From Orlajensenia flava (GTDB lineage: Bacteria; Actinomycetota; Actinomycetes; Actinomycetales; Microbacteriaceae), in assembly GCF_004801905.1 (NCBI RefSeq), contig NZ_SSSN01000007.1:62001-126000 (forward strand): 64,000 nt of DNA, in the 5' to 3' direction. This document shows, in pieces, positions 17,360 through 26,222 of this stretch. The translations under genes and the position numbers were made by a program. The notes beneath the pieces were generated by a model that searched no databases, was not told the origin of the DNA, and saw only the letters and a list, made by a program, of their open reading frames with translations. Each line of letters starts with the position of its first letter. Within the stretch, counting starts at the first letter, position 1.

Positions 17360-18456
17360 GCGACTACACCACCCCGAGCCTGACCAGCAGCATCGCACTG
17401 GTGACGGCCCGCGAGGTCACGATGCGTCTGCGCAGCAAGGCCTTCCTCATCTCCACCGGTCTGCTGCTGCTCGCCGTGCTCGCCTCCATCCTCATCGGCA
17501 GTCTCGTGAGCGCCAACGGGTCGACGCCCAAGGTGGCGGCGGTGGGCGGCGCGATCCAGACGGTTCAGGCCGACAGGGGACTCACCTACGTCGCAACCGA
17601 CTCGCAGGCCGAGGCGGAGAAGATGCTGAAGGCGGGCGACATCGACGCCATCATCCTCGACAGCGGCGTCACACCGGCCAACCCCACGGGCCTCACCGTG
17701 GTCGGCAACGATTCCGTGCCGAACGACGTGGTCGGCGTGCTCAGCCAGACCCCGCACGTCGAGCTGCTCGATCCGAACGCACCCAACCCGCTGCTGACCT
17801 ACTTCGTCGCGCTCGGCTTCGGGCTGGTGTTCTTCATGTCGGGCATCACGTTCGGGTCGACGATCGCCCAGAGTGTCGTCGAGGAGAAGCAGACCCGGGT
17901 CGTCGAGCTACTCCTCTCCTCGATCCCCGTCCGCGCCCTGATGGCCGGCAAGGTGCTCGGCAACAGCATCCTCGCGATCGGCCAGATCCTGGCGATAGCC
18001 ATCCTCGCCGTCGTGGCTCTCACCATCACCGGTCAACGGGTAACCGTCAGCGCGCTCGGCCCGTCCATCATCTGGTTCGTCGTCTTCTTCGTGTTCGGCT
18101 TCATCATGCTCGCCGCGCTGTTCGCCGCGGCGGCCTCCTTGGTCTCGCGCTCGGAGGACGTGGGTTCGGTGACCTCACCGGTTACCCTGCTCGTGATGAT
18201 TCCCTACCTCCTCGTCATCACGATGGGCAGCAACCCGACGGTGCTCACGATCATGAGCTACGTGCCGTTCTCGGCCCCGGTCGGCATGCCGATGCGCATC
18301 TTCCTCGGTCAGGCGCAGTGGTGGGAGCCGCTGCTGTCGCTGGTGATCCTGCTCGCGTCCACCGCTGTCGTCCTGTGGATCGGCGAGCGCATCTACGCCG
18401 GGTCGCTGCTCAAGATGGGCGGGCGCGTGAAGATCCGCGAGGCGCTCTCCCGCTGA
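17356..18456 (+). CDS. ABC-2 type permease (NatB-like)
   Basis: 366 residues. One helix near the N-terminus (about 30-52), a roughly 130-residue extracellular domain with TPKVAAVGGAIQTVQADRG, then five further helices beginning around residue 145. The segment SVVEEKQTRVVELLLSSIPVRALMAGKVLG is the conserved cytoplasmic signature of NatB. It forms the exporter with the gene upstream; the cargo (Na+, a drug or a peptide) is not readable. A TetR gene converges 5 bases downstream. Confidence 0.88.
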   Translation: MSDYTTPSLTSSIALVTAREVTMRLRSKAFLISTGLLLLAVLASILIGSLVSANGSTPKVAAVGGAIQTVQADRGLTYVATDSQAEAEKMLKAGDIDAIILDSGVTPANPTGLTVVGNDSVPNDVVGVLSQTPHVELLDPNAPNPLLTYFVALGFGLVFFMSGITFGSTIAQSVVEEKQTRVVELLLSSIPVRALMAGKVLGNSILAIGQILAIAILAVVALTITGQRVTVSALGPSIIWFVVFFVFGFIMLAALFAAAASLVSRSEDVGSVTSPVTLLVMIPYLLVITMGSNPTVLTIMSYVPFSAPVGMPMRIFLGQAQWWEPLLSLVILLASTAVVLWIGERIYAGSLLKMGGRVKIREALSR

Positions 18457-18461
18457 GGCGT

Positions 18462-19070
18462 TCAGCCGAGCTTCGGGAGGACGGATGCGACCAGCGTCGC
18501 GAATCCCTCGGTCGCGCTCGCGGCATCCGTTCGATCGGCCTCGCGCGCGAAAGCCTGGCCAAGGTAGCGGATCGCGCCGGCAAGCAGGTTGCTGATGAGG
18601 TCGGCCTGGGCCCTCACGTCGGCGTCGGGATCGCCCACATCGTGCTGCAGGCGCGCGACGATGATGGCCCGCACCTCCGACTCGAGCGTGGCGATGCGCT
18701 CCATCTGCCGGGCGAGCAACTCGGGACTCGTCGAGATGGCACGGATGCGCTCCGTCAACAGCTCCTCGTTGGCGGCGAAGGCAGGGTCGACTCGGATGAG
18801 GCCGACGGCCTCGACGAGGAGCGGTCCCGTCGAGACGATGAACTCCGCCGCTCTCGCCTCGTCGATCTCGGGGTCGGCGCCACCGAGCAGCGCGGCATCC
18901 TTCGTCTTGAAGTAGTTGAAGAACGTGCGCTGCGACACCCCGGCTTCCGCGCAGATCATGTCGACGGTCACGTGGTCGTAGCCGTCGGCGAGCACGAGGT
19001 CGATCGCGGCGCGCTCGATGGCCGTCGCGGTGGCGGCTCGGCCGCGCCGTCGGGTGGTCGCGTTCGCCAT
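18462..19070 (-). CDS. TetR-family transcriptional regulator
   Basis: 202 residues. The N-terminal helix-turn-helix reads VDMICAEAGVSQRTFFNYFKTKDAALLGG, the standard TetR recognition region with FNYFKTK. The remaining 140 residues form a ligand/dimer domain without a recognised signature. It is convergent with the NatAB-like exporter, so it is a candidate regulator of it, though it could equally act elsewhere. The ATG at 19070 gives the usual short basic N-terminus (MANATTRRRGR). Confidence 0.88.
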   Translation of the reverse strand: MANATTRRRGRAATATAIERAAIDLVLADGYDHVTVDMICAEAGVSQRTFFNYFKTKDAALLGGADPEIDEARAAEFIVSTGPLLVEAVGLIRVDPAFAANEELLTERIRAISTSPELLARQMERIATLESEVRAIIVARLQHDVGDPDADVRAQADLISNLLAGAIRYLGQAFAREADRTDAASATEGFATLVASVLPKLG

Positions 19071-19114
19071 CCGCGTGCCTCCCGTCGCCTGCGTCTTCGT
19101 CCTGTTCACCCTAG

Positions 19115-19639
19115 TCACGCCGAGGCGGCGTCGATCCAGTAGCGGCGCTTGCCGAAGCGGCTGTCCTCGTAGAGGCCGCCGTTGCCCTCGATGACCGCAC
19201 GCGAACCCGCGTTGTCCTCGTCGCAGGTCACGAGCACGCGGTCGATGCCGAGTCCTGCGGCGGCGGGCAGGGACTGGTGGAGGGCGGATGTCGCGCGCCC
19301 CCGACGGCGGTCGCCCGGGCGCACCGAGTATCCGATGTGACCGCCTTGGTTCAGCAGGAGGTCGGTCAGCTCGTGACGGATCGCCAGGAAGCCGACGAAC
19401 CGGTCGTCCTCCGTCATCCAGAGGTAGGTGCAGGGCACGAAAGCCTCGTCCCGCGGAGTCTCCGGGAGCGCATCCGCGCGCAGCGCATCCACGAGGGCTC
19501 CGAAGCGATCCGGGTCGTCGAGCCCGGTGAAGTCGAATGCGTAGTCCCCCGATCCGTCCCGCGAGCTCTCTCCGAATTCCCCGAGCGCCTCGACGAACGA
19601 CGTGTGGAAACGGATGTCGGGCGCGATCAGGCGAAGCAT
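19115..19639 (-). CDS. GNAT-family N-acetyltransferase
   Basis: 174 residues. The CoA-binding motif is HIGYSVRPGDRRRGRATSAL, followed by VLVTCDEDNAGSRAVIEGNGG and a terminal YWID strand. This is the pattern of the COG3981-type acetyltransferases. The target is unknown. It is divergent from threonine aldolase with a gap of 43 bases and may be co-transcribed with the TetR gene (44 bases apart). Confidence 0.82.
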   Translation of the reverse strand: MLRLIAPDIRFHTSFVEALGEFGESSRDGSGDYAFDFTGLDDPDRFGALVDALRADALPETPRDEAFVPCTYLWMTEDDRFVGFLAIRHELTDLLLNQGGHIGYSVRPGDRRRGRATSALHQSLPAAAGLGIDRVLVTCDEDNAGSRAVIEGNGGLYEDSRFGKRRYWIDAASA

Positions 19640-19682
19640 CCTCCGACCCTAGCCGCCCCCGCCGGATGGGAGGATGGACGGC

Positions 19683-20750
19683 GTGACTCTCCACGACCCC
19701 GACATCCGCGGCTTCGCATCCGACAACTACTCCGGCGTTCATCCGGAGATCCTCGAGGCGATCGCGGCCGCGAACGGCGGCCATCAGGTCTCCTACGGTG
19801 AGGACGTCTACACCGAGAAGCTGCAGGAGGTGTTCGCCCACCACTTCGGGCGCGGCACGCAAGCGTTCCCGGTGTTCAACGGCACCGGGGCGAACGTCAC
19901 CGCGCTCCAGTCGATGCTGCCGCGCTGGGGCGCCGTGGTGTGCTCGTCGACCGCGCACATCCACACGGACGAGAACGGCGCCCCCGAGCGCGTCGGCGGC
20001 CTCAAGCTCCTGACGGTGGACACCCCCGACGGCAAGTTGACGCCCGAATTGATCGCGCGGCAGGCCTGGGGATGGGGCGACGAGCACCGCGCGCAGCCGC
20101 TGGCGGTGTCCATCACCCAGTCGACGGAACTCGGAACGCTGTACACGGCAGACGAGGTGGCGGCCATCGCCGACTTCGCGCACGACCACGGCATGAAGCT
20201 GCACATGGATGGTGCACGCCTGTCGAACGCGGCGGCGGCCCTGGCACTTCCGTTCCGAGCCTTCACGCGCGACGCGGGCGTCGACGTCGTGACCTTCGGC
20301 GGCACGAAGAACGGCATGATGTTCGGCGAGGCGATCGTGGTGCTCGAGCCCTCCGCATCCGATGGCCTGCCGTTCCTCCGCAAGATGAACATGCAGCTCG
20401 CATCGAAGATGCGCTTCATCTCCGCGCAGCTGATCGCGCTGCTCGAGGGCGACCTGTGGCTGCGCAACGCGTTCAACGCCAATGCGATGGCCGCGCGACT
20501 GCGGGCCGGCATCGAGCTGGGCATCGAGGACGGATCGATGAACGGCGTCTCGTTCTCGCAGCAGACGCAGGCCAACGGCATCTTCGCGATTCTGCCCGAC
20601 GGCGTGGCCGACCGGCTGCGTGCCGACTTCCGCTTCTACGACTGGGATGCCGCTCGCAACGAGGTGCGCTGGATGTGCGGTTTCGACACCACCCCCGAGG
20701 ACATCGACGCGTTCGTCGCGGCGATCGCGCGCGAGACCGCGGCTGCCTGA
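19683..20750 (+). CDS. ltaE: low-specificity L-threonine aldolase-like PLP enzyme
   Basis: 355 residues from GTG 19683. PLP-dependent fold type I; it cleaves L-threonine or allo-threonine to glycine and acetaldehyde. Family marks are FASDNYSGVHPEILEAI, the HIHTDENGAPE active-site loop and the PLP lysine in FGGTKNGMM. The GTG is preferred over the in-frame ATG at 19674 because GGGAGG lies 9 bases before the GTG but directly abuts the ATG. The gene stands alone between GNAT and a small membrane protein. Confidence 0.86.
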   Translation: MTLHDPDIRGFASDNYSGVHPEILEAIAAANGGHQVSYGEDVYTEKLQEVFAHHFGRGTQAFPVFNGTGANVTALQSMLPRWGAVVCSSTAHIHTDENGAPERVGGLKLLTVDTPDGKLTPELIARQAWGWGDEHRAQPLAVSITQSTELGTLYTADEVAAIADFAHDHGMKLHMDGARLSNAAAALALPFRAFTRDAGVDVVTFGGTKNGMMFGEAIVVLEPSASDGLPFLRKMNMQLASKMRFISAQLIALLEGDLWLRNAFNANAMAARLRAGIELGIEDGSMNGVSFSQQTQANGIFAILPDGVADRLRADFRFYDWDAARNEVRWMCGFDTTPEDIDAFVAAIARETAAA

Positions 20751-20798
20751 CATCGTCCGAGGGGTTGACCCCCTCGCCCCTCTCGATAGCGTGGAGGA

Positions 20799-21104
20799 AT
20801 GGCAGCGAAGCTGAGGGACTCGTCGGATGCGGTGCTGCAGCAGACCGTCGTCGTGCAGGGCCTGATCACGAGTCTGTGGCTCATCCTTTTCGTCACACAT
20901 TGGCCGGGAGGCGATTCTCGGTGGTGGATCGGCGTCAGCTATCTCGTGCTGGCTGTGCTTCAGGGTGGCTTCGGGCTCCTCGCGGCCGGGGAGTTGTGGC
21001 GTCGCAGTCGAGCCTCTCGCGCACAGGCCGCACGGTTCGCCGCGATGGACGCCGAGCGCGAACCGACGATGGTGTATCTGGACGGCTCCGACGACGCTCG
21101 CTGA
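20799..21104 (+). CDS. small membrane protein, two helices
   Basis: 101 residues. Two helices (about 18-35 and 44-66) are joined by a Trp-rich turn (WPGGDSRWW), with a basic then acidic cytoplasmic tail ending in MVYLDGSDDAR. No family recognised. It starts 48 bases after threonine aldolase. Confidence 0.55.
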   Translation: MAAKLRDSSDAVLQQTVVVQGLITSLWLILFVTHWPGGDSRWWIGVSYLVLAVLQGGFGLLAAGELWRRSRASRAQAARFAAMDAEREPTMVYLDGSDDAR

Positions 21105-21204
21105 CAATATGCGGATTCATGGAATAAGTCGGCTGGCCTGATGTTGTACAGCGAGGATCAGCGCGGCTCCGGCCACCTTCGCTCCCTCTGAAAGCCGCTG
21201 CACC

Positions 21205-21807
21205 ATGTCACTCCTCCCTGATTCCACCTCACGTCACGCCGACACCGAAGCCGCCCTCCTTCCCGCGCTCGTCGAGCGTTGGAGCCCTCGCGCATACGAC
21301 CCCTCCGCGGAGGTCGACGCCTCGGTGATCCGCACGATCCTCGAGGCTGCCCGCTGGGCTCCCTCGGCAGCCAACGTGCAGCCGTGGCGGTTCATCGTCG
21401 CCCGCCGTGGAACACCCGAGTTCACCGCTGTCCACGACAGCCTCATGGGGTTCAACCGCGCCTGGGCCGACTCGGCTGCGCTCCTCATCGTCAACATCGC
21501 CGAGATCGTCGACACCGAGGGCAAGCCGCGCCCGTGGGCACGGTACGACCTCGGTCAGGCCGTCGCGCACCTCACCGTCCAGGCCCAGCACGAGGGACTC
21601 CACACCCACCAGATGGGCGGATTCGAGGCGGATGCGCTACGCGAGGGGTTCTCGCTCGGCGAGCGCTTCGAGCCCGTGTCGATTACCGCGATCGGCGTGC
21701 TGGGGGACCCCGAGGCGCTGCCGGATGCCCTCCGCGAGCGCGAGTCGGCGCCCCGCACCCGCCTGCCTCTCGAGGAGCTCGTGCTCAACGCCCCCGCCGC
21801 TGTCTGA
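21205..21807 (+). CDS. nitroreductase-family FMN protein
   Basis: 200 residues. Nitroreductase fold: WSPRAYDPSAEVD and AARWAPSAANVQPWRFIVARR form the FMN phosphate and flavin ring site, and DLGQAVAHLTVQAQHEGLHTHQMGGF is the second conserved block. It reduces nitro groups, quinones or an unsaturated substrate with NAD(P)H. The 100 bases upstream are relatively AT-rich. It is followed by a palindromic repeat and converges with the haem-type gene. Confidence 0.88.
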   Translation: MSLLPDSTSRHADTEAALLPALVERWSPRAYDPSAEVDASVIRTILEAARWAPSAANVQPWRFIVARRGTPEFTAVHDSLMGFNRAWADSAALLIVNIAEIVDTEGKPRPWARYDLGQAVAHLTVQAQHEGLHTHQMGGFEADALREGFSLGERFEPVSITAIGVLGDPEALPDALRERESAPRTRLPLEELVLNAPAAV

Positions 21808-21830
21808 CGAGCGCGTCCGCCAGAGCGCTG

Positions 21831-21876
21831 CTGGTTGAGTAGCCCGCCAGCGCAGCGAGCAGGCGTATCGAAACCC
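21831..21876. repeat. intergenic palindromic repeat, copy D (half element)
   Basis: Starts CTGGTTGAGTAGC and ends GCGTATCGAAACCC, so it is the inverse half of copy A. It lies between two converging genes, 24 bases after the nitroreductase stop. Confidence 0.75.
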
Positions 21877-21894
21877 GCCGGTCGACCCGCGGCG

Positions 21895-22356
21895 TCAGCG
21901 CGCCAGGTACTCCCGCAGCTGGGAGACGACGAACGCGTGGTCCTCGCGCTGCGGCAGACCCGACACTCCGACCGCCCCGATGACCGCGCCGCCGGCCAGA
22001 CGGATGGGCACGACGCCGCCATGGGCCGCGTAGAGCGCCGGATCGAGCCGGGACGACTCCTCGAAGCTCTTGCCGTCCACTCGGAACGACTCGCCCACCG
22101 TCATCGACGCCCGGCCGAAGCGGAGTGCCACCCGCGTCTTCCGCTCCAGCCACCCGTCGTTGTCGGCGCTCGAGCCCGGCAGTGCGGTGTGGAAGACGCG
22201 CTGCTGCCCGAGGACGATGCCGATCGCCACGGGCATGGCCGCTGCTGAGGCTGCGTCGCGCATCCGCGATCCGAGCCGCCACGCGTCGTCGAGGGTGAAG
22301 TCGGCGAACAGCACGTCGCGCTCCTCGGCCAGCAGTTGCTCGTAGAACTCGCTCAT
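21895..22356 (-). CDS. haem-degrading domain (HbpS/GlcG, UPF0303-like) protein
   Basis: 153 residues, soluble. Family features: a RVFHTALPGSSADNDGWLERKTRVALRF central block and GVVPIRLAGGAVIGAVGVSGLPQREDHAFV, with the GG..IGAVGVSG motif typical of PF03928. Members bind haem or small organic ligands, and the name does not prove haem degradation. Its ATG overlaps the stop of the alcohol dehydrogenase gene (ATGA at 22353-22356), so the pair is coupled. Confidence 0.78.
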   Translation of the reverse strand: MSEFYEQLLAEERDVLFADFTLDDAWRLGSRMRDAASAAAMPVAIGIVLGQQRVFHTALPGSSADNDGWLERKTRVALRFGRASMTVGESFRVDGKSFEESSRLDPALYAAHGGVVPIRLAGGAVIGAVGVSGLPQREDHAFVVSQLREYLAR

Positions 22357-23402
22357 GGCCGCAGCAGAACCTTGGTGGCGCGCCGCTCATCCATCGCCGC
22401 GTAAGCCTCTGCCGCTTCGGAGAGGGGAAGCTCGAGGTCGAACACGAGGCCCGGGTTGATGGCACCCGAGAGCACATCGGGCAGCAGTTCGGCCATGTAG
22501 CCGCGGACCGGGGCGACGCCGCCGTTGACACCGACGTTGCGGCCGAACATCGGGCGGATGGGCAGCTTCGGCCCTCCGTTCGGAACCCCGACATAGCCGA
22601 CCATGCCGCCGGGTCGGGTCGACCGCAGCGCCTGATCCATCGATTCCTTGGTGCCGACGCACTCGAGCACCTGGTCGGCGCCGATGCCACCGGTGAGCTC
22701 CTTGATGCGCGCCACGCCCTCGTCGCCACGCTCCTCGACGATCTCCGTCGCGCCGAACTCACGGGCCAGCGCCTGCCGATCGGCGTGCCGCGACATGGCG
22801 ATGATCGTGGTCGCACCGAGTCGCTTGGCGGCGATGATGGCGCAGAGACCCACCGCACCATCACCGACGACCGCGACGGTGCTGCCCGGGCCGACTCCGG
22901 CCGACACCGCCGCGTGGTGGCCCGTACCCATCACGTCGGAGAGGGCCAGCAGGCTCGGGATGAGCTCGGCATCCGGCTGCCCGTCGAGGGCGAAGAGCGT
23001 GCCGTCGGCGAGGGGAACCCGGATGAACTCACCCTGCCCGCCGTCGGCGAACCCGCCGACCTTGTCATCGACTCCCCAGAACGTGCCCTGCAGACACGAG
23101 GTTGAGACGCCGTTGCGGCAGTTGACGCAGGTGCCGTCGCACACGTAGAAGGGCGCGATGACGAAGTCGCCGGGGTGGATGCGCTCGACATCGTCGCCCA
23201 CGCTCTCGACGATGCCGACGAACTCGTGCCCGATGCGGTGCGGCTCCTCGGTCGGGACGACACCGCGGTAGGGCCAGAGGTCGGATCCGCACACGCAGGC
23301 GGCCACGACGCGCACGACGGCGTCGGCTCCGGTGGACAATCGGGGGTCGGGAACCTCTTCGACTCGGATGTCGCGTTCGCCGTAGATCAGGGTAGCCAGC
23401 AT
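22353..23402 (-). CDS. zinc-dependent alcohol dehydrogenase (MDR superfamily)
   Basis: 349 residues. Catalytic-zinc residues are Cys38 in VCGSDLW and the His-Glu pair in GHEFVG. The structural-zinc region is CDGTCVNCRNGVSTSC, with spacing compatible with four cysteines. The Rossmann motif is VVGDGAVG. It oxidises an alcohol or reduces an aldehyde with NAD(P). It is coupled with the haem-type protein just downstream. Confidence 0.88.
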   Translation of the reverse strand: MLATLIYGERDIRVEEVPDPRLSTGADAVVRVVAACVCGSDLWPYRGVVPTEEPHRIGHEFVGIVESVGDDVERIHPGDFVIAPFYVCDGTCVNCRNGVSTSCLQGTFWGVDDKVGGFADGGQGEFIRVPLADGTLFALDGQPDAELIPSLLALSDVMGTGHHAAVSAGVGPGSTVAVVGDGAVGLCAIIAAKRLGATTIIAMSRHADRQALAREFGATEIVEERGDEGVARIKELTGGIGADQVLECVGTKESMDQALRSTRPGGMVGYVGVPNGGPKLPIRPMFGRNVGVNGGVAPVRGYMAELLPDVLSGAINPGLVFDLELPLSEAAEAYAAMDERRATKVLLRP

Positions 23403-23444
23403 CCCTCGAGCCTAAGCCAGGCTCCGACACGGCCCCGTCGTCGC

Positions 23445-23523
23445 CCGGTATTCAGGCAACGGGCGCCGGGCCCGTCGCCGTCGACTCAAGCAACGGTCGG
23501 CCGGTATTCAGGCAATGGGCGCC
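23445..23523. repeat. two direct repeats of 23 bp (CCGGTATTCAGGCAA core)
   Basis: Copies at 23445-23467 and 23501-23523 differ at one base (GGCAACGGGCGCC versus GGCAATGGGCGCC), 56 bases apart. They lie in the 330-base gap between alcohol dehydrogenase and subtilase, in which no gene is apparent. Confidence 0.7.
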
Positions 23524-23550
23524 CGCTCAGGACGGATGCCGCGAAAGCCG

Positions 23551-23585
23551 CCTGACCAGCGCGCGATCGCCTGACCAGCGCGCGA
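23551..23585. repeat. tandem pair of CCTGACCAGCGCGCGA
   Basis: Copies at 23551-23566 and 23570-23585, with a 19-base period, inside the same gap. Confidence 0.7.
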
Positions 23586-23637
23586 GTTGCCAGCGAGTGC
23601 GGGCTGGACGCGGCACCGGCCACGAGGTGAAGCCGCC

Positions 23638-23694
23638 GACACGAAGGCGCCGTGACACGAAGGCACCGTGACACGAAGCCGCCGTGACACGAAG
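23638..23694. repeat. four-copy 16-bp tandem repeat (GACACGAAG core)
   Basis: The GACACGAAG core starts at 23638, 23654, 23670 and 23686, exactly 16 bases apart, with CCGT-type spacers. The last copy runs into the left arm of the hairpin at 23690. It is not a CRISPR: the unit is too short and there are no unique spacers. Confidence 0.8.
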
Positions 23695-23727
23695 AGCGGA
23701 TGCCGCGCTCGCGACATCCGCTCTTCG
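23690..23727 (-). terminator. perfect 13-bp hairpin after the subtilase gene
   Basis: CGAAGAGCGGATG at 23690-23702 is exactly complementary to 23715-23727, with a 12-base loop. It starts 10 bases downstream of the subtilase stop on the minus strand, so it is most likely its transcription terminator, although the following U-tract is poor. Confidence 0.65.
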
Positions 23728-23737
23728 TTCAGTGCGG

Positions 23738-25486
23738 TCAGCGACCGATGGCCCTCAGCGCGTTGATGATGCCGTTGCCGTAGAACCCGTTCTTCGACGG
23801 CGTGCCCTCGCAGGTGGCGTCAGCCGTCACCGTCGCCCCGGCCGGAGTGATGCGGGTGTAGTGGTACGTGGCGGGAACCGGGCAGGCAGTGTCGACGGCC
23901 GAGCGCTGGAGGATCTGCTCGGTGACGATCGGCGGAAGCCACTTGCCTCCGCGGAGGTCGGGCAGGCCGAAGCGGCTGACGATGAGCGCAGCCACACCGA
24001 CCGCATGCGGTGACGCCATCGACGTGCCCTGCAGGTACTGGTAGTACGCACAGGTCGTGCCGGCCGCGTCGCAGCTCTTCACCACGTAGGGCACCGTCGG
24101 ATCGCCGTTCTCGTCGATCTCACCGTTGGCCACGGCGAGCGACTTCGGGTAGGCGGCGAGGACGGCCTTGCTGAGATCGCGCGTGTTGTCCGGGGTGTCG
24201 TAGACGTCACCGCCGGGAGCGGCCACGTCGACGTATCCGTTGCCGTAGTCGGAGTAGTACGCCTTGCGCTTGGAGATTCCCGTGCTCGAGACCGCGATGA
24301 CTCCCTTGCCCTCCGACGGCATCGAGGTGCACGACGCCGGGTCGAGCAGGTCGCGGGTGTAGGCCACCTCGCCGGGCACGCTGGCGAAGTCGGGGCTGGA
24401 GGCGTCCACGAGCGGCTTGGTGTAGTCGGTCGCACCGTTGCCGGCCGCGGAGATGAGCGTCACGCCGTGGTTGCGGGCGAAGTCGAGCGCCCGCTGCATC
24501 GCCGTGATGATGGTCTTCTGCTCCTGCTGGTCGGCCGGGCTGTCCGCCGGGTTGTTCGTGCAGTTGAACAGCCACGGGTCGACGTAGTAGCTCATGTTCA
24601 CGACGTCGATGCCGTTGCGGCCCGCGTAGGTGAGGGCGTCGAGCGAGGGCTGCAGGAAGAAGTAACCCGAGTCCTGACCCGCACGGAGGTTGACGATGTC
24701 GACGTTCGGCGCGACTCCCGCAATGCCGATGCCGTTGATGGGCGCGCCGATCGTCGAGGCGACGTGGGTTCCGTGGCCGTCCTCGTCGACATTCGCCGGG
24801 TCGTTGCAGGACTGGTCGGGCTCCTCCTCGCACGGGCCGTCGATGAGCCCGCCGTCGGCGTCGTAGGGCACGTCGACGGTGAAGTTACGGCTGAGCTTGG
24901 TGTCGAAGTTCGGTGCGATGTCGGGGTGCGTCCCGTCGACGCCGGTGTCGATGATGCCCACCTTCACCTTGTGCGACCCGGTCTCGTATTTGTACGAGCC
25001 GTCAGCCGTCGCGCCGATCTGCTTCATGTCCCACTGCAGGTCGGCCAAGGGCTCGACGAGCTTGCCGGATGCGCCGGCCTTCGCCGATGCCGCCGCGGAG
25101 CTCGCGACCACAGCGGTGCGGGTCTCGGCCTCCGCTGCGTCCACGCGAGCCGCATCCCTCCCCACGGAATCGTCGGGCACAGCACCGACGACCCGGTTCT
25201 CGGCCGAGCCCTGGATCACCGATTGAGCGGCGGCCTTCTGCACGAATGCGGCATCCGTCGTCTTCACCGTGGCGACGCCGACGTCGGTGTTCTCCTCGAC
25301 GAGGGTGCCTCCCGCCGCGGTGACCGCCGCCTTCGCGGCGGCGGACGACGTGCCTTCGGCGAACAGCACGACGAACTCGCGCTCCCCCGAATCGGCGGAT
25401 GTCGAGGCGCTCGCCGATCCCGCGGCGAACGCGGTGACCAGGAGCACGAAGGCGGATGTGGCGGCAATGGTTCGCATCGGCTTCAT
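23738..25486 (-). CDS. secreted S8-family serine protease (subtilase)
   Basis: 582 residues. Signal peptide about 1-28 (ending GSASAST), an inhibitor-I9-like propeptide (FVVLFAEGTSSAAAKAAVTAAGG), then the subtilisin domain with the full triad: Asp in GIIDTGVDG, His in DGHGTHVAST and Ser in GTSMASPHAVG. The oxyanion Asn region is SAAGNGA. The catalytic domain extends nearly to the C-terminus and no anchor is visible, so it is released outside the cell. The ATG at 25486 has GAAGAAGGGA 8 bases upstream; longer in-frame starts would precede a poor signal peptide. Confidence 0.9.
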   Translation of the reverse strand: MKPMRTIAATSAFVLLVTAFAAGSASASTSADSGEREFVVLFAEGTSSAAAKAAVTAAGGTLVEENTDVGVATVKTTDAAFVQKAAAQSVIQGSAENRVVGAVPDDSVGRDAARVDAAEAETRTAVVASSAAASAKAGASGKLVEPLADLQWDMKQIGATADGSYKYETGSHKVKVGIIDTGVDGTHPDIAPNFDTKLSRNFTVDVPYDADGGLIDGPCEEEPDQSCNDPANVDEDGHGTHVASTIGAPINGIGIAGVAPNVDIVNLRAGQDSGYFFLQPSLDALTYAGRNGIDVVNMSYYVDPWLFNCTNNPADSPADQQEQKTIITAMQRALDFARNHGVTLISAAGNGATDYTKPLVDASSPDFASVPGEVAYTRDLLDPASCTSMPSEGKGVIAVSSTGISKRKAYYSDYGNGYVDVAAPGGDVYDTPDNTRDLSKAVLAAYPKSLAVANGEIDENGDPTVPYVVKSCDAAGTTCAYYQYLQGTSMASPHAVGVAALIVSRFGLPDLRGGKWLPPIVTEQILQRSAVDTACPVPATYHYTRITPAGATVTADATCEGTPSKNGFYGNGIINALRAIGR

Positions 25487-25615
25487 GGGCCGTCCCTTCT
25501 TCGGGGGGGTAGTGGCGCCATGCTGACACATGTGATCCCCATAGCGGAAGGGGTGTCCTCGCATATCCTGCGCACAGATCACGCCAATGCGCACGAATCG
25601 CGCGTTAGGCCGGCC

Positions 25616-26152
25616 TCAGGCCGAATGCGCGAGCGTCTGCAGGCCGATGACCGCGGCGCCGAGAACGACGAGGAGTGCCATGGCGACGGCCTGCTGCCAC
25701 CAAGCGAGCTTCGCACGGCGCACCGCGAGGTAGCCGATGGCGGCCAACGTGACCAGGTAGATGATGATGCCGGCTCGCAGGGCACCCGCCAGTGTCAGGA
25801 CACCCGCCCACGCGAGCGCGAGCAGGATCGCCGGCGCCACGACGGTGCCGAGAGCCCCGGCCGCTACCCGGAGGAATTCGCCGTTCTTTTCCCGGGAGGG
25901 GAACGCCCGGGCGGTCGCCAGATGCGCGATGAAGTCGCTGACATAGCCGGCCGCGGTGATGCCGACCACGCCGATGACGAGAGTGAAGAGCGCGTCGCGC
26001 GCGTCGTGATGAATCACGTTACCCTCGAGCACGAGCGCGATGGCGAGCCCCGTGAAGGTCGCGTAGACGCGTTCCTTCAGATAGTCGGCGTCGGTCTCCC
26101 GCCGGGCGCGGGAGCGGGGTCTCTCAGACCGCGGAGTGCTGCTCGGTTCCAT
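25616..26152 (-). CDS. five-helix membrane protein
   Basis: 178 residues. A basic N-terminus is followed by about five helices starting near residue 40. It resembles the VIT1-like or DUF-type integral proteins of actinobacteria, but I cannot name the family. The chosen ATG at 26152 avoids a long low-complexity extension that would run into the divergent MFS gene. No conserved catalytic residues recognised. Confidence 0.6.
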   Translation of the reverse strand: MEPSSTPRSERPRSRARRETDADYLKERVYATFTGLAIALVLEGNVIHHDARDALFTLVIGVVGITAAGYVSDFIAHLATARAFPSREKNGEFLRVAAGALGTVVAPAILLALAWAGVLTLAGALRAGIIIYLVTLAAIGYLAVRRAKLAWWQQAVAMALLVVLGAAVIGLQTLAHSA

Positions 26153-26222
26153 GACGCGACGGTACCGCAGAGGGTGTGCCACCAGTGGTGCGATGTCGGC
26201 GGTCTCCGCGAGACTGGGTCGC

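Noticed and set aside
23638-23694. Possible CRISPR array from regularly spaced GACACGAAG units
   Set aside because: The period is only 16 bases, there are no unique spacers and no cas genes are nearby. It is a simple tandem repeat.
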